A stretch of DNA of 64,000 nt from assembly GCF_001039355.2 (NCBI RefSeq), contig NW_019776102.1, forward strand, positions 180,148 to 244,147, given 5' to 3'. This DNA is from Lingula anatina (lineage: Eukaryota > Brachiopoda > Lingulata > Lingulida > Lingulidae). The position numbers were made by a program, and so were the translations under genes. Below the pieces are notes generated by a model that was not told the origin of the DNA, ran no database searches, and worked only from the letters and a program-made list of their open reading frames with translations. Below, in pieces: positions 36,867 through 49,397 of the stretch (the stretch's first letter is position 1; the number at the start of each line of letters is the position of its first letter).

Positions 36867-39800
36867 ATGGATATTAAGATATTTGTGCTTTTTGGTCTGC
36901 TGTTATTGACAGGTAAGTGCGTGTGTGTCGAAATGATTTAAGATTATTTTAAAAGGAACTGCCGGGGACACAATTTACGCGAAAATGTTTGGATAAATGA
37001 AAGTCGAGCATCAATATGAAACAGAAGTATGTATTTGTTAATATTTTTTTAACTGTGTAATTCTTATCGACAAAATATGTACATTGTAGGACTTGAACGA
37101 TGTAGAAGAAACACCAACAACAGAAAATTTGCAAAACATTTTGAAAGATTGTTGTCATGGTCCCTGAGAATGAACACTCCACNNNNNNNNNNNNNNNNNN
37201 NNNNNNNNNNNNNNNNNNNNNNNNNNNNNNNNNNNNNNNNNNNNNNNNNNNNNNNNNNNNNNNNNNNNNNNNNNNNNNNNNNNNNNNNNNNNNNNNNNNN
37301 NNNNNNNNNNNNNNNNNNNNNNNNNNNNNNNNNNNNNNNNNNNNNNNNNNNNNNNNNNNNNNNNNNNNNNNNNNNNNNNNNNNNNNNNNNNNNNNNNNNN
37401 NNNNNNNNNNNNNNNNNNNNNNNNNNNNNNNNNNNNNNNNNNNNNNNNNNNNNNNNNNNNNNNNNNNNNNNNNNNNNNNNNNNNNNNNNNNNNNNNNNNN
37501 NNNNNNNNNNNNNNNNNNNNNNNNNNNNNNNNNNNNNNNNNNNNNNNNNNNNNNNNNNNNNNNNNNNNNNNNNNNNNNNNNNNNNNNNNNNNNNNNNNNN
37601 NNNNNNNNNNNNNNNNNNNNNNNNNNNNNNNNNNNNNNNNNNNNNNNNNNNNNNNNNCTTCTAAAAAAAAAAAAAAAAAAAAACATTTAGATGTATAAAC
37701 TTGCAATCGTATACACATCAAATAAAACCTGTTTGGAATTACAACAAAATCGTCATAACGAATATTTTTAATGATGATCCCTCCTTTGCACGGTACGCCC
37801 TAACTCATTCCATATGGTATTCTATGTGGCTACAAGTCTGTGCCAGAAAAAAAGGTTCTTTTACCATTCGGTTTGCTCTGAGGTCATTATCAAGGAGTCT
37901 TCTCCGGAGAGTACACCTTTTTTTCTGCCGACCTGAGGGCGTTTAGAAAGTTTTTTTTTTTTAATTTAACTCTCGTCTGATTTCTTGCATCGAAATAAAT
38001 GTACTCTCTGGTCCCAGGGTGCGCCAGTAGTTTGTTACCAAATATTTGTATGGCTCATACTTTAATTCTGTATTCTATTTTAGTAGTCCCAAATATCAGA
38101 GGGTAATATGAGTGGTACATGGCATGATTCATGGTTTGGTAAATGTAGATTCACTCAAATTTCAATTAACACATTGACAAAACGAGGCAAACGCTGGTTT
38201 TCATTTTTGGCCGTGCAACGCGTTTCTCAAACCCCTGATATTTGGCATCAGAGTTAAAATCCAACGGGTTTAAAATTTGCCAGCGTGTCCTGTAGGAGTA
38301 ATAGATAAGGTGCGTTAAATATATCTCCTTTGATATATAAGATGACTGCGCTAAAATCATAAAAAGGGTGAAAATGGTAAAACCCAAAGGTGTACCCACC
38401 ATCTATAGCTTAGGCAATTCAGTCTGAGATTTATATAACGCCAGGCTACATTTATTTGCACGTGTCGTGTACCTCCCTTCTATACTCCGTTTAAAAATAC
38501 AGTATCTAATACAGCAATGGAAACGAGAGAAGACGCGCACTGTATTTAGTTTAATATTTCGCTACTCGACCCCTTTTAACCAATATCAACAATGTCTCAC
38601 CATTCTTGATAATATATTCCTGCCAATGTGCATATTATTCAACTTTTGAACTTGTGCCTTCCATGCGTGAAATTTGATAGTGCATCCGTCGGGTTTTAAA
38701 TACAGACAAAATGCAATTACGTATCTTAGAGGCAAGACATTCCAGGTTTCACCTGTTTCTGATGGAAGCATTGGTCAGGTGTGTACCGAGCATGACTGAA
38801 GGCGGAATCAAGGCTATTACCTTTAAATTTCGTCCAGAATCCTTGCGTTAATTTAAACAGCAGCAGCACTGAACCACCCACTATTTCTATGGCATTTAAG
38901 AAGCACTTGACATAAAGATAATGGAAAGTGGGTCTCCATGCCAAACATTAGGTTTTTATCTACATCACAGATATTTAATACCAGAAAAAAAATACCATTG
39001 TTTAAGGGTATTTCCTTTATCGACGGCAAATATATCTGAACATGCAGTCTGAAATATACATTACGTCAGGCTGCATTTATTTTCATGCGCCGTGTACTTC
39101 CCTTATATACCGTTTTATGTGTAAAATACTATATCTTAACAGCAGTAGACATGGATTGACTTGAGAAGCCCCTGTTGCCTGTTGCCTGTTCCCTTAAGGT
39201 TTGGTCTTATTGGATCTTGAAATCCTGACATCGCCTGCAAAGGTTAGGTGCTTGATTTAAATCGCAGTGAATCTGATACCCTTGATTATTTTTAAGACCG
39301 TGCATGAAAACAAGGTAATACAACGTCTTAAACTCAACTTAATTAGAGCAAACGTATTTTTTTTCTTTCAGCGCCTGGAAAAGCGGTTAAGTGTTATCAT
39401 TGTATTGATATAAAAGACAGGGCGTGCTGGGACAGTTTTGTTCCAAACAATAACTCCCACTTTGATGTTATCGACTGCCTCGAAGGATGCCAAAAGTGGA
39501 GAGCTGATATCCACGGTAAAGACGTTTTCAAATTAGAGTTCGATGGAAATCGATGTTTTACAGAAAGCATTATGTGCGAAACTGTATGATTATAACACGG
39601 CCGATGAAGGGAATACTATTGCATGTTATGCCCAACCTTTGCTAATTAATGCGTCTTTGTTTCTTAATTTCTGTTGAAGTACATGCATCTGTATTTGAAC
39701 TAGATTTTTTATCTCAACAATTGCAGTAACTTTGATTTCAAGAGTTCAGTCTGGTGCAGTGTAGTGATCCTTTACCGAAGCAATATATGCTGCCAAAATG

Positions 39801-40056
39801 CAATTTGTCAAAATAAAAGAACAGATCTGTGTTTCATATTTCAGTTGACCAGCAGAGAGTCGAACGGAAGTGTGCAAACCAACACGAAGCGGGGGATTAT
39901 TGCCAGTCAGAAGTGAGACACGGTTTGCAGGGCGATTTCTGCTACTGTTCAACAGACTTTTGTAATAATGCACGTGTAGACTCACAAACTCATCATTCCA
40001 TTCTGATATGTGTGTTATTCGGTGCTTTTTTCAAAGAAAATATGCTTAGAATGTAA
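36867..40056 (+). CDS. Ly6/three-finger-domain protein (gene C)
   Basis: Exons 36867-36912, 39372-39515 and 39845-40056 join in phase 1/1 to 133 aa. Exon 1 is a signal peptide (MDIKIFVLFGLLLLT). Exons 2 and 3 carry five cysteines each, the ten-cysteine Ly6/uPAR pattern: CYHC, RACW, DCLEGC, then KCAN, YCQSE and the diagnostic end FCYCSTDFCNN. The domain is a small disulfide-rich three-finger fold, secreted or GPI-linked, often modulating receptors or channels; partner unknown. The C-terminal tail (HSILICVLFGAFF) is only weakly hydrophobic and short for a GPI signal. Intron 1 holds a 475-base assembly gap (37183-37657), so a linker exon like that of gene D could be hidden there. Confidence 0.75.
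38412..39148 (+). repeat. Diverged direct repeat inside Ly6 gene C intron 1
   Basis: About 110 bp at 38412-38520 is repeated at 39038-39148 (shared gcaagg-type frame: cagtctga, catttatttnca, cgtgtac, cccttntata). No coding content was seen; origin unknown. Confidence 0.5.
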
Positions 40057-41192
40057 TGGAATTGAAGGTATTGGATTATAAACAGACAGATGAATATACC
40101 GGTACCACTGTGTCCTTGACACACAAATCTATAATATTTGGTATATGATTCAGTTCGCCACTAATTGCTAAATTGTTGGAAGAAAGAAGCTTATGGCGCT
40201 CCAAGTATTGTATTGCAGTTGGAGACTCACTTTCGCCTTCGGTCTTCGCAGCCGCAATATGAACATTTGGTATGTGAGTGTTACCACTTTTCTATTGCGT
40301 TTCACTGGGTTCAGTGTCCTGTAGATGAAGGCCTGCATTCGGTCTCTTTGTGCCTCGTTAACATCAGCGCGTATATCAATACTTTCATTAGGCTGACTCT
40401 CTCACATTTTCTTTTAACTCCGAAAGAAATCTTTAAGAACATGTTATAACGCTACCAGAAAGAACAGCAACGAACACATACTGCATTTTCAATGGAACAT
40501 GGCAGAGAATTCTTATTAAAGTGTGGTATAGTTGTTTAACACGCGTCGTATAAATGGTCGGCTACGGGTGTATTATTTTTCTCATCTCTTGTCTGTTATT
40601 TCTCTAAATTAGATCATACATGTCTTAATGTGATAACACGCAAATGAAGTCCGCTTTTTTCTCTTTTTCTTTGAGAAACAGGTGAAAGCGAGATTAAAAC
40701 CGTAGAAATTTTATGTTGTATAATATTGGCAATTAAACGGCGGATATTTTAGAAGAGGTGTTACGTGACTTGGCCTGTTTAGTTATCTGTCAAAATAACA
40801 GTTGTAATTGAAGCCATTTTTTCTCTGTCTCGTGCTACCCACGATCAACAAACAGAACACATCGTCTTCGTTTGACATGATGCGTGTAGCGTTGACAGCG
40901 GAACCCACTCCAATCATATCATCTACACACCTATGCCATGTATTTCAGTCTAAACACAGGTTCTTCTGATTTCAGCTCATATTTCTTTAATTCATAGTAG
41001 GCTTATCTTTTATTGAGACTCATATGACTTAACTGGTATAAAACTGGTATATTATAATGATTTTATTTTTGAAATTAATTTATCTACTGATATATGTATA
41101 TGGCTATTTAATTCATCTGTTTTGTAATTTCATTCTGTTTTGTTTTGTAATTGTGTGTGCTTTTTTACTTACCTGAAGCATAATCAAATAGA

Positions 41193-41236
<44 letters not shown>

Positions 41237-41717
41237 GGGGGGGGGGTCCCAAAATGAATAGAAAACCTTGTTACCTATGGGTCACCACGTGAATTACAGG
41301 TACATGAAATACCAATTAGTTAGTAGTGATGTAATGGCTACATCGATAAAATATATCAAAATAAGAAATCTGTGTACAATATGATACAATGGTCATCTCC
41401 ATACTTACCAAATAATTAGATTCTTAGTTAGGCAAGACTTATGATAAAATGCTATACGCATGACCATCGTTTGTGCGCGATGAGCAGAACATGTGAAAGC
41501 CTGTGCGTTTCGCATGTCGATAATCATAATTGTGATAATACATTGAGAAACTCTCATTTCAACCTTCGACACTGAGAAAAACCGACTCCAATAAGTGTAC
41601 ATGCATTATTCCCCTTGACACTTGGCCGGAGTAAACAACAAAAACTATCACTATGTTGTCTATACCAGAGTCAGAAATATTGCCAAAGGTTCTGCTTACC
41701 GTTAGAAACCGATAGTG

Positions 41718-42017
41718 CAGTGGCGGATTTAGAGGGGGGGGTCATGGGGGTCCTGACACCCCCCTTCGAGCTCTGGTCCCCTCTTGAAATTAGAATTTTG
41801 ACTAGATGAATCAAAGTTCCAAACCGTCCCAAATGGCTTCGTTCGCCCTCTAAAATACCAAAAATTTTCGAACCCCACGCCTTGGACGTAAAAAGGAAAG
41901 GCCTTCTCTTATTATGTCCAAGCCCACGCCAAGAGGGGGGGGGGAGGAGGAGGGTCGAGGCTTCACATCTGCGGATCCCCCTCCCCCCGCCTTCAAATAA
42001 TCCTGGATCCGCCCCTG
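41718..42017. mobile_element. MITE, CAGTGGCGGAT family, copy 1
   Basis: 300 bp. The left end cagtggcggatttagaggg and right end cctggatccgcccctg are inverted repeats. The 5-bp TAGTG flanks both sides (41713-41717, 42018-42022). It shares interior blocks with 53040-53308 (ccttcgag/ccttcgat, aattnngattttgactag, cgaaccccacgcc). ORFs through it are not genes. Confidence 0.7.
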
Positions 42018-43746
42018 TAGTGTGTATATTCATATAAACGGGTCCCTTACATGTATTAGTGATTATGGATAACTGTATTGTTTCCCAACATCCAGCCATT
42101 CAAGGTTTACACGCGGATTTACAGGTTTACAGAAGCCGCAGTCCAAGTGCCGAGTACTTGGATTTAGGGCAACAGCCGTTTTAGAACAAGTTTGAACAAA
42201 TCTTCACAACAACCGGTGTAAGTCTGCCCTGAGTCTGTACATGATCATACCTCAGTGCGTGCAGTTTATCTATCTGGAAGTCGCTGTCCACCACCTGTCA
42301 ACAGTTTATGTAAAATAAAAACTTTTTATAATTGTTTGTTCTCACTTACTGTGATTTTTTTCTAGTTGAGGGTATACCGGTGATTTATTTAAGTCTCTGT
42401 TGAAATATGTGTACACTGTTAATCTTAATGTAGGAAAGCTAGGGTTCACTGAAACAAATACATCACTACTGTTTCTTTTGCCAAGGGATCCAATTAAAAA
42501 AAGAAAAAAAAAAAGAAACAACTGGGCTTATTATTCCATTCCCTTGAATGCCCAAACAAATTCTATGACCGGACTCCACTTTCCAGGGATGTGCATGCAC
42601 ATTTTGGTCTAAGCAGATGTATAATATTTATAATTAAACCAAACGTTTGTAATAACAATAATCAGATTGCAAAGGTAAGTTGTAGTTAGTTTTGAAGCAT
42701 TTTTGTAGTTCCATAGTAAACATATAAAATGTCAACGTGGATGATACTGCATTTGGCGTTTATACAAGAACGTTAAATGAAAGGCAAACATGTTTATTCG
42801 ATAAGATATTTACGTACCAAAGACTTGACCATTTACTTTTTTTACTCTGTAACATTTCCACGTTATATCTGGTCGAGAAGTATTGAAAATAAAATCACGG
42901 AAACATATGCCATGAGAGAGGCGTGTGCAAACTAACATGCTCAAAATGTAGTTTAGCTTCTATCTAAAAGTATAGAAGATACGTAATCTTATTCAATACA
43001 TACAAACAAGGGGGGTATGAGTGCTATGTACATCTTTTTCAAACAATACTGCATGTCACGAGAACTAGAGGTTTATGAAGGGAACATTTTAAATTGCGGT
43101 ATATTTATGAAGTAAAAGATCGTTTGGGTTTATCGTTTAAATCTCAGTGACATAAAGCAATATGATGTTTTGTAAATCTTCATAAAATTTGACACGCGAG
43201 ACTCAGACACTAATATGTTTATTCAACACAGGAAGCAAAGAAATAAGAAGCTAACCCATTTAAGGTAATTTTCCACGTGGCATAAAACCCAACACGGCGT
43301 ACCTTAATTTAAGTTTAAATTTAAATCTTAGGCATCGACTAAAAAATTGAAGAAAAAATAGATGATTTGTTATTAAGCCTTTGTATTATCAAAAGCGTTG
43401 TAAAGACAAAGATGTTACATGTACTTGTGTGAGGACTTACGATTTATGTAGTAAAGCATGAACCTAGTTTGGCGTATCAGCCAAATATCGCAATCATTTC
43501 CCTTGGCACTGCATCGTCAGTTAGACTGTGTGTCCATAAGCACGGACCAGGGACAAAATGGTGACTTTTTTTCTTGTGCATCCACGGTAGCTTGAGAGAC
43601 AACACCGCTGGCATGAGTGAGTATATCTCAGGCAAAGTCACCCCAAGAATAAGCGCAAAGGAAAGGCACACATGTACATGCAACGTTCCACAATGTGACC
43701 CCCCTTAAGAATTCTGTACAGTTTTAGTACTGTTCATACCAGAGAT

Positions 43747-43830
43747 GTAGAGAGTGGGATGTGCTTGCACCCCCTCTGTATTACACAGCGTGCTCATTGA
43801 TATTCACGAAGAACAAGTGGCATAAGATTG
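43747..43830 (-). repeat. Duplicate of the Ly6 gene D upstream region
   Basis: Matches 45128-45213, which lies about 60 bp upstream of the gene D ATG (shared gcgtgctc, ttgatattcacgaa, aacaag, ggcataagatt). It begins 17 bp past the gene D stop-proximal end at 43847, in the same orientation, as if a second Ly6 gene once started here. Confidence 0.65.
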
Positions 43831-43846
43831 TCACAAGGTGAGACTG

Positions 43847-45071
43847 TCACTGCCCTAATATAGGGAACATCCCACTGACGCCTATTAAACTAACTATGGC
43901 GCACTGCAGATAAAAAACAAAAACGACAGAGAAAAATCCACTGGTTGCTGTGTTGCATCTGTCTGAGCTGCACTGACACATCTCGCCTAGCACACCATGG
44001 TGTCTCAGTTCTCGACAGTGTTCCTTTTGTACACCAGTTAAAGCACAACCTCTCATTACTAGCTGACGGCCTGAAATAAAGGAGTATATAACTTTTTTCT
44101 TTTTTTTTAACGGATCGTGTAATATGAATAATACCCAAGAAAATGTGTCTGGAAATACATCCGACTTACATAAAAGACACGCACTTTATCCATTGATAAG
44201 AAAGAAGTTTCTCCTATTACTTTTGAAAACCAGCTCCAGGGTATTTTGATATCTGACATACTAAATAAAATGCATCTTGTAGATTCCAAACGATTCAGTT
44301 TATTATACTGAATATAATGGATCCTTTGGATGCCTGGGAAGTAACCCTACATACCGTCTATCTCTGCCTTAAACTTTGAACATCCATTGTCGCAGTGTAA
44401 GATCTGAATGCTGCGTGCGTTCGTGCCGTTGGTGTCGCTTATGAATGGATCCCCACATCGGCTATTGATAATGATATTGGCTTGCTGTCCACACGCAAAG
44501 CATACCATAGAGCTTTTCACTAGAAAAGGTTAGAAATTCTGAGACAATGCACTTTGTNTATATATAACACAAGGTGCAGATAATCACTTAAGTCCTACCT
44601 TCTGAGATCTTAGGCTTGCTATGACGGGAAGCATGAAGCCTTTTTGAGCTCGAGTGAGCTTTAATTTCTAAAATATTAAAATGTGTACATTTCTACTTCT
44701 GCTTTATAAATGCTTTTTTGAGAAAAACAAAAAAACTGAGACAAAAGAGACCGTACATCTATGGATCACTAAAAAATATAGGTTCTTAGCGCTTTTCTAT
44801 TGCAGTTTTAACAAATGTATTTAAGATAAATACCTACCAAAATACTTACCACTTCAACCCACATTTAAAGAATAGAAAAGAAAATAAGCACCAACAAGAG
44901 AACAGTTTAACAGTTTCCGAACTCAGTCTCACCATTTCCTATCAGTAACTGATTCTTTAACTCCGGGATAATAAAACATCTCAACATTTGGTGAACATTT
45001 TGCCTACCTCTTGTAGAGAACTGCAGAATGAGCAGGAACACAGTAGCTAAGCCAAAAGCCGGCGGTTTCAT
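43847..45071 (-). CDS. Ly6/three-finger-domain protein, probably GPI-anchored (gene D)
   Basis: Exons 45071-45008, 44667-44599, 44519-44355 and 44070-43847 (all phase 1) give 173 aa. Exon 1 is a signal peptide (MKPPAFGLATVFLLILQFS). Exon 2 is a 23-aa Ser/Lys/His-rich linker (clean acceptor and donor, length a multiple of three). Exons 3 and 4 carry the ten-cysteine Ly6 pattern: VCFACG, SRCGD, LHCDNGC, then RGCAL, EHCRE, EMCQCSSDRCNT. The tail after the last domain cysteine has a hydrophobic stretch (FFSVVFVFYLQCAIVSLIGV), as in GPI-anchored members, though a few residues follow it. Cell-surface location is inferred. The exon boundary between the two cysteine halves matches gene C, so both derive from one ancestor. 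Confidence 0.75.
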
Positions 45072-45659
45072 ACTGCAAAACTTCACTTCTTTCAGTTTAC
45101 GTGCTCCAACTGCAGACCGAAGATGCAGAGAGCCGGATACGCTTCTACCGCCACTGTATTAATATGGCGTGCTCTTTGATATTCACGAAAAACAAGCGGC
45201 ATAAGATTAAAGTAGGCCCCATAGGTCATAATGTATGAGAGTAAAACTGGTGAAGCGTTTTTTTTTTTTTTCATTTGATGAGTAACTACATGTATACGCG
45301 TAAAAAGATAATCAATCCCTGTTTTTTTTTTTTTTTTTTTGTAGCTTTATTGCCTCCAACGGACAATAAGTCATAGAAACTAAACACAGAAAAAGTATAT
45401 GAAATTTGTTATTAGTTTTATTGGTTCCCAACCTACATGTAACACTGAAAATATGTAGGCCCCTACATGTAAATTCACAGCACCTACGTATGATTCGTTT
45501 AATTTTTATGGCAAAAAGTGTTCTAACAACATGCTTTTTTACCGGTTACTACTACAAACAATTTTGTGTGTATCACAATGTAAGCAGATATGCGAATTTT
45601 AATCTTCATTTGGATGCACGTCTGGGTCTAAACTGTAGCCAGAAAATTATCTAGTGTAA

Positions 45660-45874
45660 GGCTGTATTCCCAGAGCTTTTAGATCGATCTATCCCCGCGG
45701 GGAGTCTCACTAGATTACTGTCAGATAATCCGGCTTAAATGTCCGTCCCGCCTACTACAAGCTGTAAGGGGGTAATTAACTTTCGTGTCCGCCCGGCTGA
45801 CAGCTATTTAGCGTGAACCCCCAGGGAGTTAGGTGGATCTAAAGTAGATCGATCTAATCTCTGGAAATGGGGTC
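45660..45874 (-). mobile_element. MITE, TTTAGATCGA family, copy 2
   Basis: 215 bp, inverted relative to 30849-31056 (shared ttttagatcgatctatcccc, gtctcactagattactgtca, gggggtaattaac, gcgtgaacccccagggag when reversed). The flanks are TAA on the left and TTA on the right, so the target duplication is uncertain. Confidence 0.6.
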
Positions 45875-46000
45875 TTAGATGACAGCGGTCTTCTATAATA
45901 CGTCTATTAGTCGAATTATATTGATAATATTGCTCGTGTGGGTGTTTAAAACAGCCTGTCTTCTTATTGATGTCGACAAGTGAACACTAGCATTAAGTTA

Positions 46001-46304
46001 ATTACCTCCGCCAAGGAGGTTATGTTTTCACCCCTGTTTGTCTGTCTGTCTGTCTGTTTGTCATCAACATAACTCAAAAAGTTATGGATGAATTTCGATG
46101 GAATTTTCAGGGTAGGTCAGAAATGGGTTAACTTAGAAGTGATTAGTTTTTGGTGGTGATCTAGATCAATAATCAGTCAATAATCAATAATAAAAAATAA
46201 AAAACTAAATCATTATAGAATGAAAATTTAGGGGTGAAACGGCATTGGGGGGAGACTTTGCTGCCATGGCGGAGGTCTGCGCTCTCGGAGTGCTTCTCTA
46301 GTTT
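46001..46304. mobile_element. CCTCCGCCAAGGAGG interspersed element, copy 1
   Basis: Starts cctccgccaaggaggttatg, contains a (TCTG)n stretch, aactcaaaaagttatgga and ttagtttttggtggtgatc, and ends catggcggaggtctgcgctc..ggagtgcttctctagt. An inverted copy is at 51239-51518. The terminal gcctccgcc/ggcggagg blocks are complementary, as in a short DNA transposon. I recall near-identical ends from unrelated animal genomes, but that needs a repeat-database check. Confidence 0.6.
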
Positions 46305-46665
46305 CAATAATGGTTAAACAGTTATAGTTATTTTACAAGTCAAAACTTTCAAATATCGTTGCTTCAAAAAAAAAAAAATAATAAAATAAATAAAATAAAA
46401 TAAATAAATAAATAAATAATAAAAATAAAAATAATCAGACAAACAGGCAGTCATCTCTGGTGTGTGCTCATCCAATCGCTTCTAAAGACAAAAGCAGTTG
46501 ACACTGACCTATTACTTAGAGTCATGTGTTATTTCATAAGGTATCATAATGAATCAGATTTCTTCAAGAGTAATGAGTATATAGGATCCATTCCTTTCGT
46601 GTACATCACGTAGGTCTCTTTGTATTACCAAAACTGCAAGTCAATTTGCGAATGAGCAAAACGGG

Positions 46666-48001
46666 TTAAAAGCCCGAGTTGTTGCCTTTATTGCCTGTAG
46701 GGTGTTTCGAGGGATTAGAAAATACCGCAAATAATATGACAGCAACTAAAGCTATAAAGATGGAGAGCAGGCACATTTTTCCATTCCAAGACATTGGAGG
46801 CTTTCTCAAGCGGCGGCCGGAGGGTTTTTGGCGGTCTATTGCTCTGTTGGCCGGGTCAAGGAGGAGTTCCAGGAACTCTAAGATTGGTAAGTCGAGCGCC
46901 GGATAGTGCCAAGGTTGCCGTGGTGGTTGACAATTAGCATCGCAGTAGCATTTTACTTCTCCAAGGCGTTGATTTGTCACCCCAACCAAGCCCAAATTAG
47001 AGACTAGCGCTTCTCTTAGTCTTGGGTATCCCTCCTCATTCTCCGCCAAGTCTTTCTTAGTGATGAGCCCGAAAATTCGTATTTCTGCAAAACACAAAAC
47101 AAAACATGCGCATAAAAAGGATAGGAAAGTGATGAATGTGACAAATGACAACCAATAATATGCAAACATTACAATTTTCTCAGAAATGATATTATTACAA
47201 GTACTTAAAGTTTATATCTGAAAAAAGTATCACTCACGCCTGGGACCATTCATGACGACTGTTGTCACTGCTTTCATTAAACTCTCGGGCACATTGTCAG
47301 AATCAGCGTTCAGGACAAACACAATGCACGTGGCTTCCAGGTCTCGGGACTCGCGTGTCTCCGGATACTTGAGGCGCAAATCCTTGACACCGTTGCCCTC
47401 TCTGTAAACGAAGTCGAACAAAGCTTGGACGCGCTCGTTTTCAGGGAGACGTCCATATATGACGATGCTCAACACCTCTTGGAGCAGGTCTAATCTTTCG
47501 TTGTTTGGCAGCCCGGTCAGGTCAATCAAAGTGGGCAAGTCGTCGAATTTGGACTCCTCAAGGCCAAGGTTGAGAAAGTCACTAAGGTAGAGGGTAATGC
47601 CAGACTCAGCGTCCCCTCTGCTGTCTCCAAAGGATCCGGCTTCTGCGACCATACTGAATGATTTACTCATTGCTGCAGCGATGCTATTCACAAAGGAACT
47701 TTTCCCTGCTCCCGGGGGACCAATTAATATGATGCGTCGTTGCCTGAGATCTAACTGCTTTTCACATTTCTCTATTATGCGCTGGCGAATTATTTCACAC
47801 TTCTCCTCTATTTCATTTTCTGTATTTTCTTCACTGTCAGCCTATAATGTGATAATTTCGAAAATAATTTTTCCCCGAAATAAAACATTCACTTCCAGTA
47901 ACTAATTATGCCGTAAGTATACTTTTTCTAAGATGCGTGTTAATAATGATGTGTAAAAAGCCCACCTGTGCTGCTTGGGATGTCTCAAATTTGCTGCTCA
48001 T
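46666..48001 (-). CDS. Membrane-anchored GTPase, IFI44/interferon-inducible-like
   Basis: Exons 48001-47966, 47841-47238 and 47084-46666 give 352 aa; the ATG has a strong context (taccaccATGAG). A GTP-binding core is visible in order: G1 GPPGAGKSS (53-61), G3 DLTG (119-122, within LPTLIDLTGLP) and G4 TKKD (222-225, within FGLITKKDL). Residues about 13-45 are a charged, probably helical lead-in. Near the C-terminus a single hydrophobic helix (MCLLSIFIALVAVILFAVF, about 317-335) is followed by 17 polar residues, as in tail-anchored proteins, so it would face the cytosol on an internal membrane. G1 context and size recall IFI44-type proteins, but the membrane tail is not usual for them. Role inferred: stress- or immunity-linked GTPase. 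Confidence 0.75.
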
Positions 48002-49397
48002 GGTGGTATTTTTTTTACATTTGCTGCGTAACTTTTATCCCCTTTACCTGGAAAGAATTGCGACTGGTATATCATACACCATATCATAATTAAATGAATA
48101 ACAACAACAAATAAAAAAAAACATTCCGTTTACAAAAAGAATCTCAAGCGCATCATGGCGCGACATCGGGTGAGAAAGCACTTTTGTTTCAAGGTAAAAG
48201 GTTACATTATTGGGGAAAAACGTAGAGAAATGACATCATAAATAGCCTGATAAATCAGATTTGATGAATCAGTTAAATGTCACTGAGGTCACTGGCGGAT
48301 TCAGGATTCTGCTTGGGGGGGGGGGTGGGGGGGGGGCAGGGGGTACTCTAGTTAACAGCAGACCGGTAGACAATTTGCTATAATATAAAGGGTCCGGGGG
48401 TGGAAATTGCTTGGTTTTGTTTGCTTATACCGTTTGGGGAGGGAGAAGGCACCCTCAAAGCTTGGGGGATGGGGTGGCACGAGCCTGCTGTGCCTTTTCA
48501 TGGATCCTCCATAGACGCTTATAGACAGACATTTAAGCCGGTTACGTTGATAGCAATTTAGTGAGACTCTCCAGGGAGATAGATCGATCCAAATATCTGT
48601 GGGAATGGTCACTACGAATTTAAAATGCCCCAAAGTCACATTTATTGCCTACTTATTTTACAAAACTAGTTATTTTTCAAAAGCCAGGCCTTAAAACCCC
48701 CTCAAGTAAAAGTACCTACTATCGATGTTACCTTCTGAAATGCACAGGAGGACACATCGGTGTCAATAATTGGCCAGCCATTCAGAACTAAGTCATTTAA
48801 TTAGATATGGTATAAAAAATGGAATCCAAGTGCAGGGACTGGTCGAGCAATGACTTTTGAGTAGGAGAAATTGCTTTTTTTTTCGAGGATAATTCAGTTT
48901 GGCGGAAAATCCCGGATAGAATACATATAACTAAGCACAAGGAGAGCCGCTCAAGTGTCAGAACCACCACTTCATTTAATATTTAAGTTTTTGAAAGAAG
49001 CAAAGTGACAGTTATGGGTAAAGTAAAACAAAAAGTTATTTTTGAAATGAAATGTAAAATAACGTATTTAATTGTTTTATCCTTTAACCTTAATATTAGG
49101 CATTAAAGTACATGTATATTGAGTGTCTATTATTATTACTTTTAACTCGATCCATTTTTACTCCATTATTATTTTAATTTGATAAATTTATTCATCTTTT
49201 ATTCATTAACACAATATTTTAACTCCCCAGAGGGCCATGTTTAAGAAAAGTGTATGCACTTAACATGTTTTACCTTCTTTAAATAAAGTTTATTATTATT
49301 ATTATTTGGGTGTGTCTATAAAGCATACAGATTCTTTTCTGCATACAATTAATTCAATATATTATAACAATGCCTACAAGTTCAATAACATTCTCTT
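48002..49397. other. Spacer upstream of the GTPase gene
   Basis: A G-rich tract with cactggcggattcagg (48290-48345) resembles one end of the CAGTGGCGGAT MITEs. 48527-48608 is a half copy of the TTTAGATCGA MITE. The rest is AT-rich with no exon recognised. Confidence 0.45.

Larger units (their letters stand above)
40057..43846. other. Spacer between the convergent Ly6 genes
   Basis: No gene recognised. Contains a poly-T then poly-G tract (41197-41246), a MITE (41718-42017), and at 43747-43830 a copy of the sequence that lies just upstream of Ly6 gene D. The minus-strand ORF at 43477-43683 looks signal-peptide-like, but its first in-frame codon is TTG, not ATG, and no Ly6 exon follows. Confidence 0.45.
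45072..46665. other. Spacer between Ly6 gene D and the GTPase gene
   Basis: Upstream region of gene D (45072-45250), two T runs (about 45259-45272 and 45321-45341), MITE copy at 45660-45874, the CCTCCGCCAAGG element at 46001-46304 and an A/T simple tract at 46366-46430. No coding exon seen. Confidence 0.5.

Noticed and set aside
36949-37721. ORFs across the N gap at 37183-37657
   Set aside because: Open only because gap bases cannot encode stops; it is intron 1 of Ly6 gene C.
41671-42099. 142-codon minus-strand ORF
   Set aside because: Runs through a MITE, and its G/P-rich residues come from the element's G-rich tract.
43477-43683. Signal-peptide-like minus-strand ORF
   Set aside because: It starts at TTG, has no in-frame ATG and no following Ly6 exon.
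47597-47905. + strand ORF opposite the GTPase exon
   Set aside because: Antisense shadow of a strongly coding exon with intact GTPase motifs.
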